A stretch of 14,351 nt of DNA from Brevundimonas sp. (GCA_015234495.1 JADGMZ010000285.1:1-14351); one strand, 5' to 3'. Shown: positions 1 to 7,054, counted from the stretch's first letter. Notes: generated by a model from the sequence alone, not told the origin. A program made the numbers and translations.

Positions 1-325
1 CGGCGACCAGCGGGACCCGGGCTTCGCGCACGATGGTCCGCAGGGCGGCGGTGGAGTCCTCGTCGGGGCAGGAGACGCGGACGATGTCGGCCCCGGCCTC
101 CTCCAGCTGGCGGATCTGGCCGATCGTCGCCGCCGCGTCCGAGGTCAGGGTGTTGGTCATCGACTGCACCGTGATCGGCGCATCGCCGCCGACCGGCACG
201 TCGCCGACCATGATCCGGCGGCTCCTGCGGCGCTCGATATGGCGCCACGGGCGGACGCGCCCGAGTTCGTGGGGGGTGTGATCCAGGCTCATGTCGGGTG
301 CAACATAGGCTTCCGATTGCGGCAT
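1..325 (-). CDS. ispG: IspG (GcpE), 4-hydroxy-3-methylbut-2-en-1-yl diphosphate synthase, N-terminal part
   Basis: Iron-sulfur enzyme of the non-mevalonate (MEP) isoprenoid pathway. It reductively converts 2-C-methyl-D-erythritol 2,4-cyclodiphosphate to HMBPP in the cytoplasm. Only about the first 108 residues are present; the gene runs off the left edge, so the C-terminal [4Fe-4S] cysteines are outside the window. What is visible matches the family N-terminus: a basic stretch with [16 protein letters not shown] near residues 32-47, then [20 protein letters not shown], then the [19 protein letters not shown] region, ending in VPLVA. The start chosen is the ATG at 325, 24 bases after the stop of the RodZ-like gene. 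An ATG at 292 would remove 11 residues that carry no recognised motif. Neither start has a good Shine-Dalgarno sequence, and a GC hairpin at 331-345 sits where one would be. It is the last visible gene of the lysC-ptsP-rodZ-ispG unit. Identity is confident; the exact start is not. Confidence 0.93.
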   Translation of the reverse strand, partial: MPQSEAYVAPDMSLDHTPHELGRVRPWRHIERRRSRRIMVGDVPVGGDAPITVQSMTNTLTSDAAATIGQIRQLEEAGADIVRVSCPDEDSTAALRTIVREARVPLVA

Positions 326-330
326 GGCCA

Positions 331-345
331 CGACGCAAGGCGTCG
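331..345 (-). promoter_or_regulatory. Short GC hairpin just upstream of the ispG start
   Basis: CGACGC and GCGTCG form a perfect 6-bp inverted repeat around a 3-base loop, in the 24-base gap between the RodZ-like stop and the ispG ATG. It lies 6-20 bases before that ATG, where a ribosome binding site would be expected and where no clear one is seen. It could affect ispG translation or be chance in GC-rich DNA. No T-run follows, so it does not look like an intrinsic terminator. Confidence 0.3.
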
Positions 346-349
346 CGGA

Positions 350-1564
350 TCAGGCGTCCGGCGCGGTCGGGGCGGCCTGCAGCCGGGCCTGGGTCTGGAT
401 GGCGGCGGCGCGGGCGGCCTCGGTGCGCGCGGTCACCTCCGCCGCGGCCTGCCGGGCCAGGGCCTTGGCCCGGGCGTTCAGCTGGTTCAGCGAGGTCTGG
501 GCGGCCTCCAGCCCGCCGCCGTGCTCGCCGTTCAGATAGACGTCGAAGGCGGTCGGATCGGGCACGTCGACCGTGGCCGAAACCCCGACCGGCGCCCGCC
601 ACGCGTCCCCGGCGGCCAGCTGGCGCGCGAACAGCACCCGCCCGTCGCCCATCCGCACGATCAGATAGGCGGACTTGCGAGCCTGAAGCACCACATCGGA
701 GGCGCTGGCCGAGGCGCCGTAGATGGCGCCCCGCGGATTGAAAGCCTTCTGCACCGGCGGCGCATCGGCGGCGGCGGCGGCGAGGCCCTCGGGCGACGTC
801 GGGTCGATCCCCGTCAGCTCTGTCTCGAGGCCGGGGGTTATGTAGAGCGCCGGCACGGTCTGGTCCGGCGGGGCGGGGCGCGGGGCGGTCAGGCGCATCA
901 CCTGGGCCTGGCCGGGCACGGCGCCCAGGGTCCAGCTCTCGGGCACGGCCGCCAGCGCCGACGGCTCCGGGGCCCGCATCAGGCTGATACGCTGGAACAC
1001 GTTCCAGCCGACCACCGCCAGGACCAGCGCCAGACCGGCGGCGATCAGGCGCGGCGAATAGCGTTTGACCTCCTCGAAGGCGACGCCCACCGGCGGCTGC
1101 AGCGGCACCGACGGGTCCGGACTCTCGCGCTTGAACCGCTCGACCGCCAGCTGTTCGTCGAGCCCGAGCGCGCCGGCGTAGGCGCGCACGTAGCCGTTCG
1201 AGAAGACCCGGCTGGGCAGCACCGAAAAATCGTTCTGTTCCAGCGCGGTGAGATAGCGCGCCGGCACCCGGGTGATGCTCGAAAGTTCGGCCAGCGAGCG
1301 GCCGGACCGGGTTCGGGCGAGGTGCAGGCTGTCGCCGAGAGTCGGCGCATCCGTGACGGAGGGCGCGACCTCCTGCCAGTCGGGATGATTCCGAGACTCC
1401 TCGGGGCTGTTCCCCGTATCCAGCGCCATCCGGCCTGACCCCATACTCGGTGCGTGCAAGGAGTCCTCGCGCGCCGTACTCGACTCCGGGCCCTGTACCA
1501 TATCGGGATGACAGATCGGCTCCGCCCCCGCGGGAAGCCCGGCTACGCCTTGTGGATAACTCAT
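350..1564 (-). CDS. rodZ: RodZ-like membrane protein: N-terminal HTH, one TM segment, C-terminal DUF4115-like domain
   Basis: RodZ family proteins link the MreB cytoskeleton to the elongation machinery at the inner membrane and help set rod shape. In the 404-residue reading, an HTH_25-type domain covers about residues 77-136, with LAELSSITRVPARYL, LEQNDFSVLPSRVF and NGYVRAYAGALGLD. A basic juxtamembrane VKRYSPR precedes one hydrophobic segment at about 172-191. A proline/alanine-rich linker follows, then a beta-rich domain at about 288-345 of DUF4115 type, and an Ala/Arg/Gln-rich tail from about 353 that may be helical. The start is uncertain. By my count the codons before 1501 end in G or C only about 57% of the time, far below the rest of the gene, so ATGs at 1501, 1444 or 1429 (359 residues) are plausible. 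The longest frame is given. It lies 56 bases after ptsP and 24 before ispG. Adjacency to ispG is also the E. coli arrangement, which supports the RodZ call. Confidence 0.85.
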   Translation of the reverse strand: MSYPQGVAGLPAGAEPICHPDMVQGPESSTAREDSLHAPSMGSGRMALDTGNSPEESRNHPDWQEVAPSVTDAPTLGDSLHLARTRSGRSLAELSSITRVPARYLTALEQNDFSVLPSRVFSNGYVRAYAGALGLDEQLAVERFKRESPDPSVPLQPPVGVAFEEVKRYSPRLIAAGLALVLAVVGWNVFQRISLMRAPEPSALAAVPESWTLGAVPGQAQVMRLTAPRPAPPDQTVPALYITPGLETELTGIDPTSPEGLAAAAADAPPVQKAFNPRGAIYGASASASDVVLQARKSAYLIVRMGDGRVLFARQLAAGDAWRAPVGVSATVDVPDPTAFDVYLNGEHGGGLEAAQTSLNQLNARAKALARQAAAEVTARTEAARAAAIQTQARLQAAPTAPDA

Positions 1565-1620
1565 TTAGGTTGGCCGATCAACGATTTGTTAGCCGTACCA
1601 ACGCCTCGGGCGGGTAGCGG

Positions 1621-3888
1621 TCAGATCGTGACGTTCAATTTCCGGGCCAGGGATTCCAGCTCGCCGCGGATCGATCCGGACGACGAACCGAGCAGGTTGG
1701 CCATGCTGCGCCGGGCCGCCGGCAGGTCGGCGGACAGGATCATGCGCTTGACCGGCCCAACCCCGCCGGCGGGCGCCGACAGACGGGTGAAGCCGAGGGT
1801 CAGCAGGGCGAAGGCCTCCAGCGGCCGCCCCGCCAGCTCGCCGCAGACCGAGACGGGCGTGCCGGTGTCGGCGCACTTCTTCTGGATCTCCGCCAGGGCC
1901 CTGAGCAGCGGGGGCGACAGAGGATCGTAGCGGTCCGAGACCAGCGGGTTGGTCCGGTCGGCGGCGAACATGTACTGGAACAGGTCGTTGGTGCCGACCG
2001 AGACGAAGTCCGTCAGCGGCAGCAGGGCGTCGAGGTGCCACAGCAGGGACGGGCACTCGATCATCGCCCCGACCCGCAGCAGGGCCGGCAGGGCCCGCCC
2101 GCGTCGCCGCGCCCAGGCGCATTCGATGTCGACCAGTTCGCGGGCGGCGCGGAACTCGTCGACCGTGGCGATCATCGGGAACATGACGCGCAGCTCGCGC
2201 CCGGCCGCCGCGGTCAACAGGGCCCTGAGCTGGAGCCTGAGCAGGCCCGGCCGGTCCAGGCCCAGGCGCACGGCGCGACGGCCGAGGGCGGGGTTCTCCT
2301 CCCGCTCCGTCTCCAGATAGGGCAGCACCTTGTCGCCGCCGATGTCGAGGGTCCGGAAGGTCACCGGCCGGTCGCCGGCGGTGTCGAGCACCAGCTTGTA
2401 GAGGGCGGTCTGGCTGTCGAGGCGCGGCAGCTCCTCGGAGACCATGAACTGGAACTCGGTGCGGAACAGACCGATGCCCTCGGCGCCGGTGGCGTCGAGG
2501 TTCTCGAGATCGACGGCGAGGCCGGCGTTGGTCAGCAGGGTGATCCGGGTCCCGTCCAGGGTCACCGCATCGACGCCGCGCAGGCGGGTGAACTCCGCCT
2601 GCCGCTCGCTGCGCACCTCGATGCGCGACTGGACGGCGGCCAGCATGTCCGGACGCGGGCGCAGATAGGCCTCGCCGGTCTCGCCGTCGACGATGACCGG
2701 GTCGCCCTCCGACAGCCGGTCGCGCAATCCCATCAGCCGGCCGACGCACGGGATCTGCAGCGCCCGCGCGACGATGGCGGCGTGGCTGGCGGCGGACCCC
2801 TCTTCGAGCAGCAGCCCGCGCAGCTTGTTGCGGGGGTATTCCAGCAGGTCGGCCGGCCCCAGGTTGCGGGCCACCAGAATGGCGTCGTCGGGCAGGTCGC
2901 GCTCACCCGGCCGGTCCCCCGCCAGCAGCCGCAGCAGCCGGTTGGCCAGGTCCTCGAAGTCGTGCAGCCGTTCGCGGATATAGGGGTCGCGGGCGGTGGC
3001 GAAGCGGGCGCGGTGCTCGTTGCGGACCCGGTCGACGGCGGCCTCGGCGGTCAGGCCGGTGCGCACCGCCTCCTCCAGGGACCGGTTCCAGCCCCGGTCG
3101 TCGGCGAACATGCGATAGGTCTCGAGCACCTCGAACGACTGGCCGGCGAGCTTGCCGGCGCCGCCCTCCAGCATGGAATCGATATTGGCCCTGAGTCCCT
3201 CCAGGCCCGCCCTCAGACGGACCTCCTCGATATGGGGATCCTCGGCCAGCAGGTTTTCGGGCGGGACGGGCGCCTCGTGCAGGACGACATGGCCATAGGC
3301 CAGTCCCTCGGCGAAGCGCTGGCCCTTGAGCCGCTCGGGCCGGTGGGGCGCCACCTCGATGTCGCGCAGTTCGTCCTGGGCCAGCAGCTCGCCCGAGGCC
3401 ACGGTCTCGGCCAGGACCATGGCGATGGTCTGGATGTCCTCGACCTCTTCCTCGTCGTAGCGCCGCTCGGAGCGGTTCTGGACGACCAGCACGCCGATGG
3501 CCCGGCCGCCGCGCAGCAGGGGGGCGCCGAGGAAGGCGTGATAGGGGTCTTCGCCGGTTTCCGGACGGTAGGCGAAACTGGGGTGCGACGGGGCGTTGGA
3601 CAGGCTGATCGGCTCGGCCATCCGCGCCACCTCGCCGACCAGGCCCTCGCCGGGCCGCAGACGGGTGTTGTGCACGGCTTCCGGCTTCAGGCCCTGGGTG
3701 GCGAACAGCTCCAGCTCGCCCGAGGCGCGGCGCAGATAGATCGAGCAGACCTCGGCCACCATCGACTGGGCGATGATGCGGACCACGGTGTCGAGCCGTT
3801 CCTGCGCGGGCGCCGCCCCCGCCATAGCCTCGCGGATCTGGCGAAGGAGGTTCCGCGGCCCCCTTGTCGTCAATCCGCCGGCCGGCAT
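1621..3888 (-). CDS. ptsP: PtsP, nitrogen-related phosphoenolpyruvate-protein phosphotransferase (EI-Ntr)
   Basis: First enzyme of the nitrogen PTS. It autophosphorylates on histidine with PEP and passes the phosphate to NPr and then EIIA-Ntr; it moves no sugar. The protein has 755 residues, the usual length for the GAF-containing form. A GAF sensor domain covers about residues 20-170, including GEGLVGEVAR and YHAFLGAPLLRGGRAIGVLVVQNRS. The phosphohistidine domain has active His369 in GSAASHAAIVAR. The PEP-binding barrel shows GIGLFRTEFQF (471-481), LDIGGDK (514-520), GTNDLFQYMFAADRTN (632-647) and CGELAG (682-687). In Caulobacter the GAF domain is reported to sense glutamine and to connect EI-Ntr to the stringent response; applying that here is by homology. 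The ATG at 3888 has AGGAGG at 3893-3898. It is 50 bases downstream of lysC and probably co-transcribed with it. No sign of damage. Confidence 0.97.
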   Translation of the reverse strand: MPAGGLTTRGPRNLLRQIREAMAGAAPAQERLDTVVRIIAQSMVAEVCSIYLRRASGELELFATQGLKPEAVHNTRLRPGEGLVGEVARMAEPISLSNAPSHPSFAYRPETGEDPYHAFLGAPLLRGGRAIGVLVVQNRSERRYDEEEVEDIQTIAMVLAETVASGELLAQDELRDIEVAPHRPERLKGQRFAEGLAYGHVVLHEAPVPPENLLAEDPHIEEVRLRAGLEGLRANIDSMLEGGAGKLAGQSFEVLETYRMFADDRGWNRSLEEAVRTGLTAEAAVDRVRNEHRARFATARDPYIRERLHDFEDLANRLLRLLAGDRPGERDLPDDAILVARNLGPADLLEYPRNKLRGLLLEEGSAASHAAIVARALQIPCVGRLMGLRDRLSEGDPVIVDGETGEAYLRPRPDMLAAVQSRIEVRSERQAEFTRLRGVDAVTLDGTRITLLTNAGLAVDLENLDATGAEGIGLFRTEFQFMVSEELPRLDSQTALYKLVLDTAGDRPVTFRTLDIGGDKVLPYLETEREENPALGRRAVRLGLDRPGLLRLQLRALLTAAAGRELRVMFPMIATVDEFRAARELVDIECAWARRRGRALPALLRVGAMIECPSLLWHLDALLPLTDFVSVGTNDLFQYMFAADRTNPLVSDRYDPLSPPLLRALAEIQKKCADTGTPVSVCGELAGRPLEAFALLTLGFTRLSAPAGGVGPVKRMILSADLPAARRSMANLLGSSSGSIRGELESLARKLNVTI

Positions 3889-3892
3889 GGCC

Positions 3893-3898
3893 CCTCCT
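3893..3898 (-). promoter_or_regulatory. Strong ribosome binding site of ptsP
   Basis: AGGAGG on the minus strand, followed by four bases and the ATG at 3888. It fixes the ptsP start and shows that ptsP is translated on its own signal within the lysC-ptsP transcript. Confidence 0.75.
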
Positions 3899-3938
3899 GT
3901 GCAATGTCGCCCTACATGGGCGCGGCCACGCTTCGTTT

Positions 3939-5213
3939 CTAGACCGTTTCCAGGCCGTAGGCCGAATGAAGCGCCCGCACGGCCAGTTCCGCATAGGCGG
4001 CGTCGATCAGGACGCTGATCTTGATCTCGGATGTGGAGATGGCCTGGAACTTGACGCCCTTGTCGGCCAGGGCCCGGAACATGGTCTGGGCGACGCCGGC
4101 GTGGCTGCGCATGCCGACGCCGATGACCGAGACCTTTGCCACGTCCTCGTCGACGCGCAGTTCCTCGAAGCCGATCTCCGTCTGGGCCGCGCGCATCAGC
4201 TCTGCGGCCCGCGGCGCGTCGCGCCGGCCGGTGGTGAAGGTCAGGTTGACCGCGCCTTCGGTGCGGGCCTGGCTCTGCACGATCATGTCGACGTTGACGT
4301 TGGCCTCGGCCAGCCGGGTGAAGACGTCCGCCGGCGCCTCGACCCGGTCGGACAGGCCCAGCAGGGTGATGCGGGCCTCGTCGCGGCTCATGGTTACGCC
4401 GGATACGATGCGTTTCTCCACGATCTCCTCCTCGTCGCAGATCAGGGTGCCGGATTTCTTCGGCAGGACGCCGTCGGCGTCGGGTTCGATGAAGCTGGAC
4501 AGCACCCGGATCGGCACCCGTTTCGCCATGGCCAGTTCGACCGAGCGCGTCTGCAGCACCTTGGCGCCCAGCGACGCCATCTCCAGCATCTCCTCATAGG
4601 AGACCTTTTCGAGGCGGCGCGCCTTTTGCTCGATGCGCGGGTCGGTGGTGTAGACCCCGTCGACGTCGGTGTAGATGTCGCAGGCGCAGCCCAGCGCCGC
4701 CGCCACGGCCACCGCCGAGGTGTCCGAGCCGCCCCGGCCCAGGGTGGTGATGCGGCCGTCGCGGGTCACGCCCTGGAACCCCGGGACCACGGCCACCTCG
4801 CCGCTGTCGATGGCCGCCCCGATGACCTCGCCCGGCACGTCCTCGATGCGGGCGCGGCCGTGGGCGTCGTCGGTCAGGATCGGAATCTGCCAGCCCATCC
4901 AGCTGCGCGCGTTCAGCCCCATGTTGCGCAGGGTCAGGGCCAGCAGCCCCGAGGTCACCTGCTCGCCCGAGGCGACCACCACGTCGTACTCGTCGTCCGA
5001 CATCTCCACGCCCTGGGCGGGCCGGCCGGCGCCGTCGGTCCAGGCGACCAGCTCGTTGGTCTTGCCGGCCATGGCCGAGACCACCACCGCGACCTTCTTG
5101 CCGCTGGCGGCCTCGGCGGCGACGATGCGGGCGGCGCGGCGGATGCGCTCGAGGTCCCCCATCGAGGTGCCCCCGAACTTCATCACCAGCCGATCAGATT
5201 CTGGCCGCGTCAT
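3939..5213 (-). CDS. lysC: Aspartokinase (aspartate kinase) with two C-terminal ACT domains
   Basis: Phosphorylates L-aspartate with ATP to 4-phospho-L-aspartate, the committed step towards lysine, threonine, methionine and diaminopimelate for peptidoglycan. The protein has 424 residues. The kinase domain (about 8-245) carries KFGGTS at 12-17, VVSAMAGKTN at 44-53, ASGEQVTSGLLA at 81-92, TLGRGGSDTSAVA at 157-169 and YTDVDGVYTTDPR at 181-193. Two ACT regulatory domains follow at about 268-345 and 360-420; the second contains GVGMRSHAGVAQTMFRAL and ISTSEIKISVLI. This is the monofunctional feedback-regulated type, with no homoserine dehydrogenase fused. The start at 5213 places KFGGTS at the usual distance from the N-terminus. 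AGGAG lies at 5226-5230, rather far at 12 bases from the ATG. It is the first gene of the leftward unit, and a promoter candidate lies at 5251-5279. Which end products inhibit it cannot be read from sequence. Confidence 0.97.
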   Translation of the reverse strand: MTRPESDRLVMKFGGTSMGDLERIRRAARIVAAEAASGKKVAVVVSAMAGKTNELVAWTDGAGRPAQGVEMSDDEYDVVVASGEQVTSGLLALTLRNMGLNARSWMGWQIPILTDDAHGRARIEDVPGEVIGAAIDSGEVAVVPGFQGVTRDGRITTLGRGGSDTSAVAVAAALGCACDIYTDVDGVYTTDPRIEQKARRLEKVSYEEMLEMASLGAKVLQTRSVELAMAKRVPIRVLSSFIEPDADGVLPKKSGTLICDEEEIVEKRIVSGVTMSRDEARITLLGLSDRVEAPADVFTRLAEANVNVDMIVQSQARTEGAVNLTFTTGRRDAPRAAELMRAAQTEIGFEELRVDEDVAKVSVIGVGMRSHAGVAQTMFRALADKGVKFQAISTSEIKISVLIDAAYAELAVRALHSAYGLETV

Positions 5214-5250
5214 CGTGGGCGAAGGCTCCTGTTGTCAGGGATTCCATCGG

Positions 5251-5279
5251 CTTCTAGCGGGGCGAAGCCGGCTTCACAA
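5251..5279 (-). promoter_or_regulatory. Candidate housekeeping promoter for lysC
   Basis: On the minus strand, GCTAGAAG (5251-5258) matches the Caulobacter -10 consensus GCTANAWC at all but the last base. TTGTGAA (5273-5279) lies 14 bases upstream as a weaker -35, within the known 10-14 base spacing. Transcription would begin near 5244, about 30 bases before the lysC ATG. A GATTC at 5240-5244, of the CcrM methylation form GANTC, falls at the predicted start point. This is pattern matching only. Confidence 0.45.
5264..5275. promoter_or_regulatory. 12-bp perfect palindrome in the divergent lysC / toxin-antitoxin control region
   Basis: GAAGCCGGCTTC is a perfect palindrome. Its left half also pairs with CGGCTTC at 5248-5254 across a 9-base loop, so two overlapping symmetric structures are possible. 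It falls in the spacer between the proposed lysC -35 and -10 and about 50 bases upstream of the antitoxin-like gene. Toxin-antitoxin operons are usually repressed by their own antitoxin at such sites, so it is a reasonable operator candidate; the protein that binds is unknown. Confidence 0.35.
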
Positions 5280-5326
5280 CGCCGCGCCGCTTGTCGCTAA
5301 CCGGCCGGTGGAGATGTGAGTGAGTG

Positions 5327-6118
5327 ATGAACGCCGCCCCCCGTCAGTCGATCTCCGATCGCATCCGCGAACTGGCCGCCGCCGGCCATTCGCGCGCCGA
5401 CATCGCGCGCATGGTGGACCGGTCCTGTCAGCAGGCGCGCCAGGTGCTGGTGGCCGACGAGGCGCGGGCCCGCCGCAACGCCCCGGGGCCACGGGCCGCC
5501 GGACCTTCGGCGAGTGTTCGGGAGCCGGGATCGTCTGCCTGCCGGGCCGCGCCGGAACCCCGACCCGCCCGGGTGCAGGTCGATGCGATGGGTCGGGTGC
5601 AGCTGCCGTCGGAATGGAGCGTCCGGCCCGGAAGCGTGTTCATCGCCCGCAATTTCATGGGCGACGTCGTGCTGATGGACGTCAGCCGCGCCTCGGAGGC
5701 GGCGCGGATCGAGAGCCTGGGCCGGACGTCGGACGACCTGATCGCCGAACGCCGCCTGGAGGCGATGCGCGAATTCGATGACCAGGCACGTCATCAACGC
5801 CTCGGCGGCGCTGGCGCACTTGCTGAACGAAACCGGCGGCGACCGCGTCGCACCGCACCTGAAGGACGGCCTGATCAGCGCGGTCAATCTGAGCGAAGTG
5901 GTGACGCGGCTGATCCGCGCGGGGGCCGATCCCATGCGCGCCGACTACCTCGGCTGCACCTTGGTCGACCACGTCGCCGACCTGGCCCACCGGAGCGGAC
6001 GGCTGTGGCCATGGACGGCGCCCCTGGGGCTTTCCCTGGCGGATCGCGCCTGCCTCGCGCTGGCCCGGCGCGAACGTCTTCCGGTCCTGACCGGCGACCG
6101 GGCATGGTCGGCGCTTGA
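5327..6118 (+). CDS. Antitoxin-like protein with HTH and AbrB-type domains; frame lacks its expected stop
   Basis: Probably the antitoxin partner of the following VapC. Residues 8-45 form a helix-turn-helix of the kind that begins [20 protein letters not shown] Pro/Ala/Arg-rich linker follows. Residues 83-120 ([28 protein letters not shown]) resemble an AbrB/SpoVT swapped-hairpin domain. Residues 137-148 ([12 protein letters not shown]) resemble the helical tail by which VapB-type antitoxins bind toxin. Such genes normally end at or just inside the toxin start. Here the frame continues about 113 more codons through vapC, giving Arg/Gly/Pro-rich sequence typical of a non-coding frame. The TGA that would make a classic ATGA junction (5779-5781) is one frame away, so a frameshift near 5765-5778, a sequencing error or a real extension are all possible. 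The meaningful part is about 5327-5776. The start may be the ATG at 5327 or the GTG at 5324; GGAG lies at 5310-5313. Function is inferred from domains and position. Confidence 0.6.
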   Translation: MNAAPRQSISDRIRELAAAGHSRADIARMVDRSCQQARQVLVADEARARRNAPGPRAAGPSASVREPGSSACRAAPEPRPARVQVDAMGRVQLPSEWSVRPGSVFIARNFMGDVVLMDVSRASEAARIESLGRTSDDLIAERRLEAMREFDDQARHQRLGGAGALAERNRRRPRRTAPEGRPDQRGQSERSGDAADPRGGRSHARRLPRLHLGRPRRRPGPPERTAVAMDGAPGAFPGGSRLPRAGPARTSSGPDRRPGMVGA

Positions 6119-6149
6119 TCTCGGCGTTGATGTGGTGCTCATCCGCTGA
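5778..6149 (+). CDS. vapC: VapC-family PIN-domain toxin with Asn replacing the first catalytic Asp
   Basis: VapC toxins are PIN-domain ribonucleases that cut tRNA or rRNA until neutralised by their antitoxin. The protein has 123 residues, typical for the family. The PIN fold is recognisable throughout: [14 protein letters not shown] at 5-18, [13 protein letters not shown] at 33-45, [13 protein letters not shown] at 84-96, [15 protein letters not shown] at 103-117, and a terminal LIR. Acidic residues E40, D89 and D107 are at the expected places. The first metal-binding Asp of the usual LDAS motif is Asn7 here (codon 5796-5798, AAC), so activity is doubtful. GGAGG at 5758-5762 is 15 bases from the ATG, too far to be convincing, and suggests coupling to antitoxin translation. 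Stop is 28 bases before ubiG. It could be an inactive remnant, or a protein that uses only toxin-antitoxin binding. The family call is confident. Confidence 0.85.
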   Translation: MTRHVINASAALAHLLNETGGDRVAPHLKDGLISAVNLSEVVTRLIRAGADPMRADYLGCTLVDHVADLAHRSGRLWPWTAPLGLSLADRACLALARRERLPVLTGDRAWSALDLGVDVVLIR

Positions 6150-6177
6150 CGCGACCCTCGCCGGAGTTCGGAGACCC

Positions 6178-6933
6178 ATGATGAAGGAGCAGATCGCCGC
6201 CGGACCGTCGATCGATCCCGCCGACGTTGCCCGCTTCTCGGCCCAGGCGGCGGAGTGGTGGGATGCGCGCGGGCCGTTCGCCCCGCTGCACAGGTTCAAT
6301 CCCGCCCGTCTCGCCTTCGTCCGCGACCGCGCCGCGGACCGCTTCGGCCGCGACGCCCGACGGCGGGCGCCGTTCGCCGGCCTGAGCCTGCTCGACGTCG
6401 GCTGCGGCGGCGGGCTGATCGCCGAACCGATGCGGCGGCTGGGTTTCGAGGTGACGGCCATCGACGCCTCGTCCGAGAATATCGGCACGGCCCGCGTCCA
6501 CGCCGGGCAGCAGGGTCTCGACATCGCCTATCGCGCCGCCACGGTCGAACAGCTCGAGGCCGCCGGCGCCGGACCCTTCGACGTCGTCCTGACCATGGAG
6601 GTGATCGAGCACGTCGCCGATCCGGAAGCCTTTCTGCGCACCTGCGCCCGGCTGGTGAAGCCCGGCGGCATGATGGTCGTCGCCACCCTGAACCGGACCC
6701 TCAAATCCCTCGCCCTCGGCAAGGTCGCGGCGGAATACGTGCTGCGCTGGGTGCCCGCCGGCACCCACGACTGGCGTCAGTTCCTCAAGCCGGACGAGAT
6801 CCGCCTGATGCTGTCCGAAGAGCCTATGGCGGTCAGCGGACCCTTCGGCCTGGTCTACAACCCGCTGACCGATCGCTGGAGCGAGAGCGACGACGCCGGG
6901 ATCAACTACATGATGGTCGCCACGCGCGACTGA
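6178..6933 (+). CDS. ubiG: UbiG, ubiquinone biosynthesis O-methyltransferase
   Basis: SAM-dependent enzyme that performs both O-methylations of the ubiquinone ring (polyprenyl-dihydroxybenzoate/catechol and 3-demethylubiquinol), at the inner face of the membrane. The protein has 251 residues, normal for the family. The N-terminal [23 protein letters not shown] (20-42) is a UbiG signature. Motif I is [15 protein letters not shown] (71-85), followed by VTAIDAS (92-98). Then come [20 protein letters not shown] (134-153), the post-motif [14 protein letters not shown] (161-174) and [14 protein letters not shown] (195-208). The C-terminus [18 protein letters not shown] is also typical. The ATG at 6178 was chosen because GGAG at 6170-6173 precedes it and the family begins about 20 residues before FSAQA. 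It follows vapC by 28 bases but may have its own promoter inside vapC. No damage seen. Confidence 0.97.
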   Translation: MMKEQIAAGPSIDPADVARFSAQAAEWWDARGPFAPLHRFNPARLAFVRDRAADRFGRDARRRAPFAGLSLLDVGCGGGLIAEPMRRLGFEVTAIDASSENIGTARVHAGQQGLDIAYRAATVEQLEAAGAGPFDVVLTMEVIEHVADPEAFLRTCARLVKPGGMMVVATLNRTLKSLALGKVAAEYVLRWVPAGTHDWRQFLKPDEIRLMLSEEPMAVSGPFGLVYNPLTDRWSESDDAGINYMMVATRD

Positions 6934-7054
6934 ACCTGATGGCCGGACTGGTCGAATTCGCCTCCGTTCCGATGGTCGAAATGGCGTCGAACTGGTCGGC
7001 CGCGGTTCATCCGGGGTTCATCGACCTGACGAGGTTGTAACGGGACAGCCAAGC

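Noticed and set aside
239..1438. A 399-codon plus-strand frame opposite the RodZ-like gene
   Set aside because: The RodZ-like frame has an HTH, a membrane segment and a family C-terminal domain; the opposite frame has only biased composition.
1565..1620. A promoter between ptsP and the RodZ-like gene
   Set aside because: GCTAACAA on the minus strand partly resembles a Caulobacter -10, but two key positions differ and no -35 at proper spacing was found.
2035..3942. A 635-codon open frame on the plus strand opposite ptsP
   Set aside because: It is antisense to a complete, motif-rich ptsP. Its product is low-complexity (Gly, Gln, Ala, His, Asp rich), as expected from the complement of GC-rich coding DNA.
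3864..5300. A 478-codon open frame on the plus strand opposite lysC
   Set aside because: Antisense to an intact aspartokinase, with no recognisable domain. High GC leaves few stops in the complementary frames.
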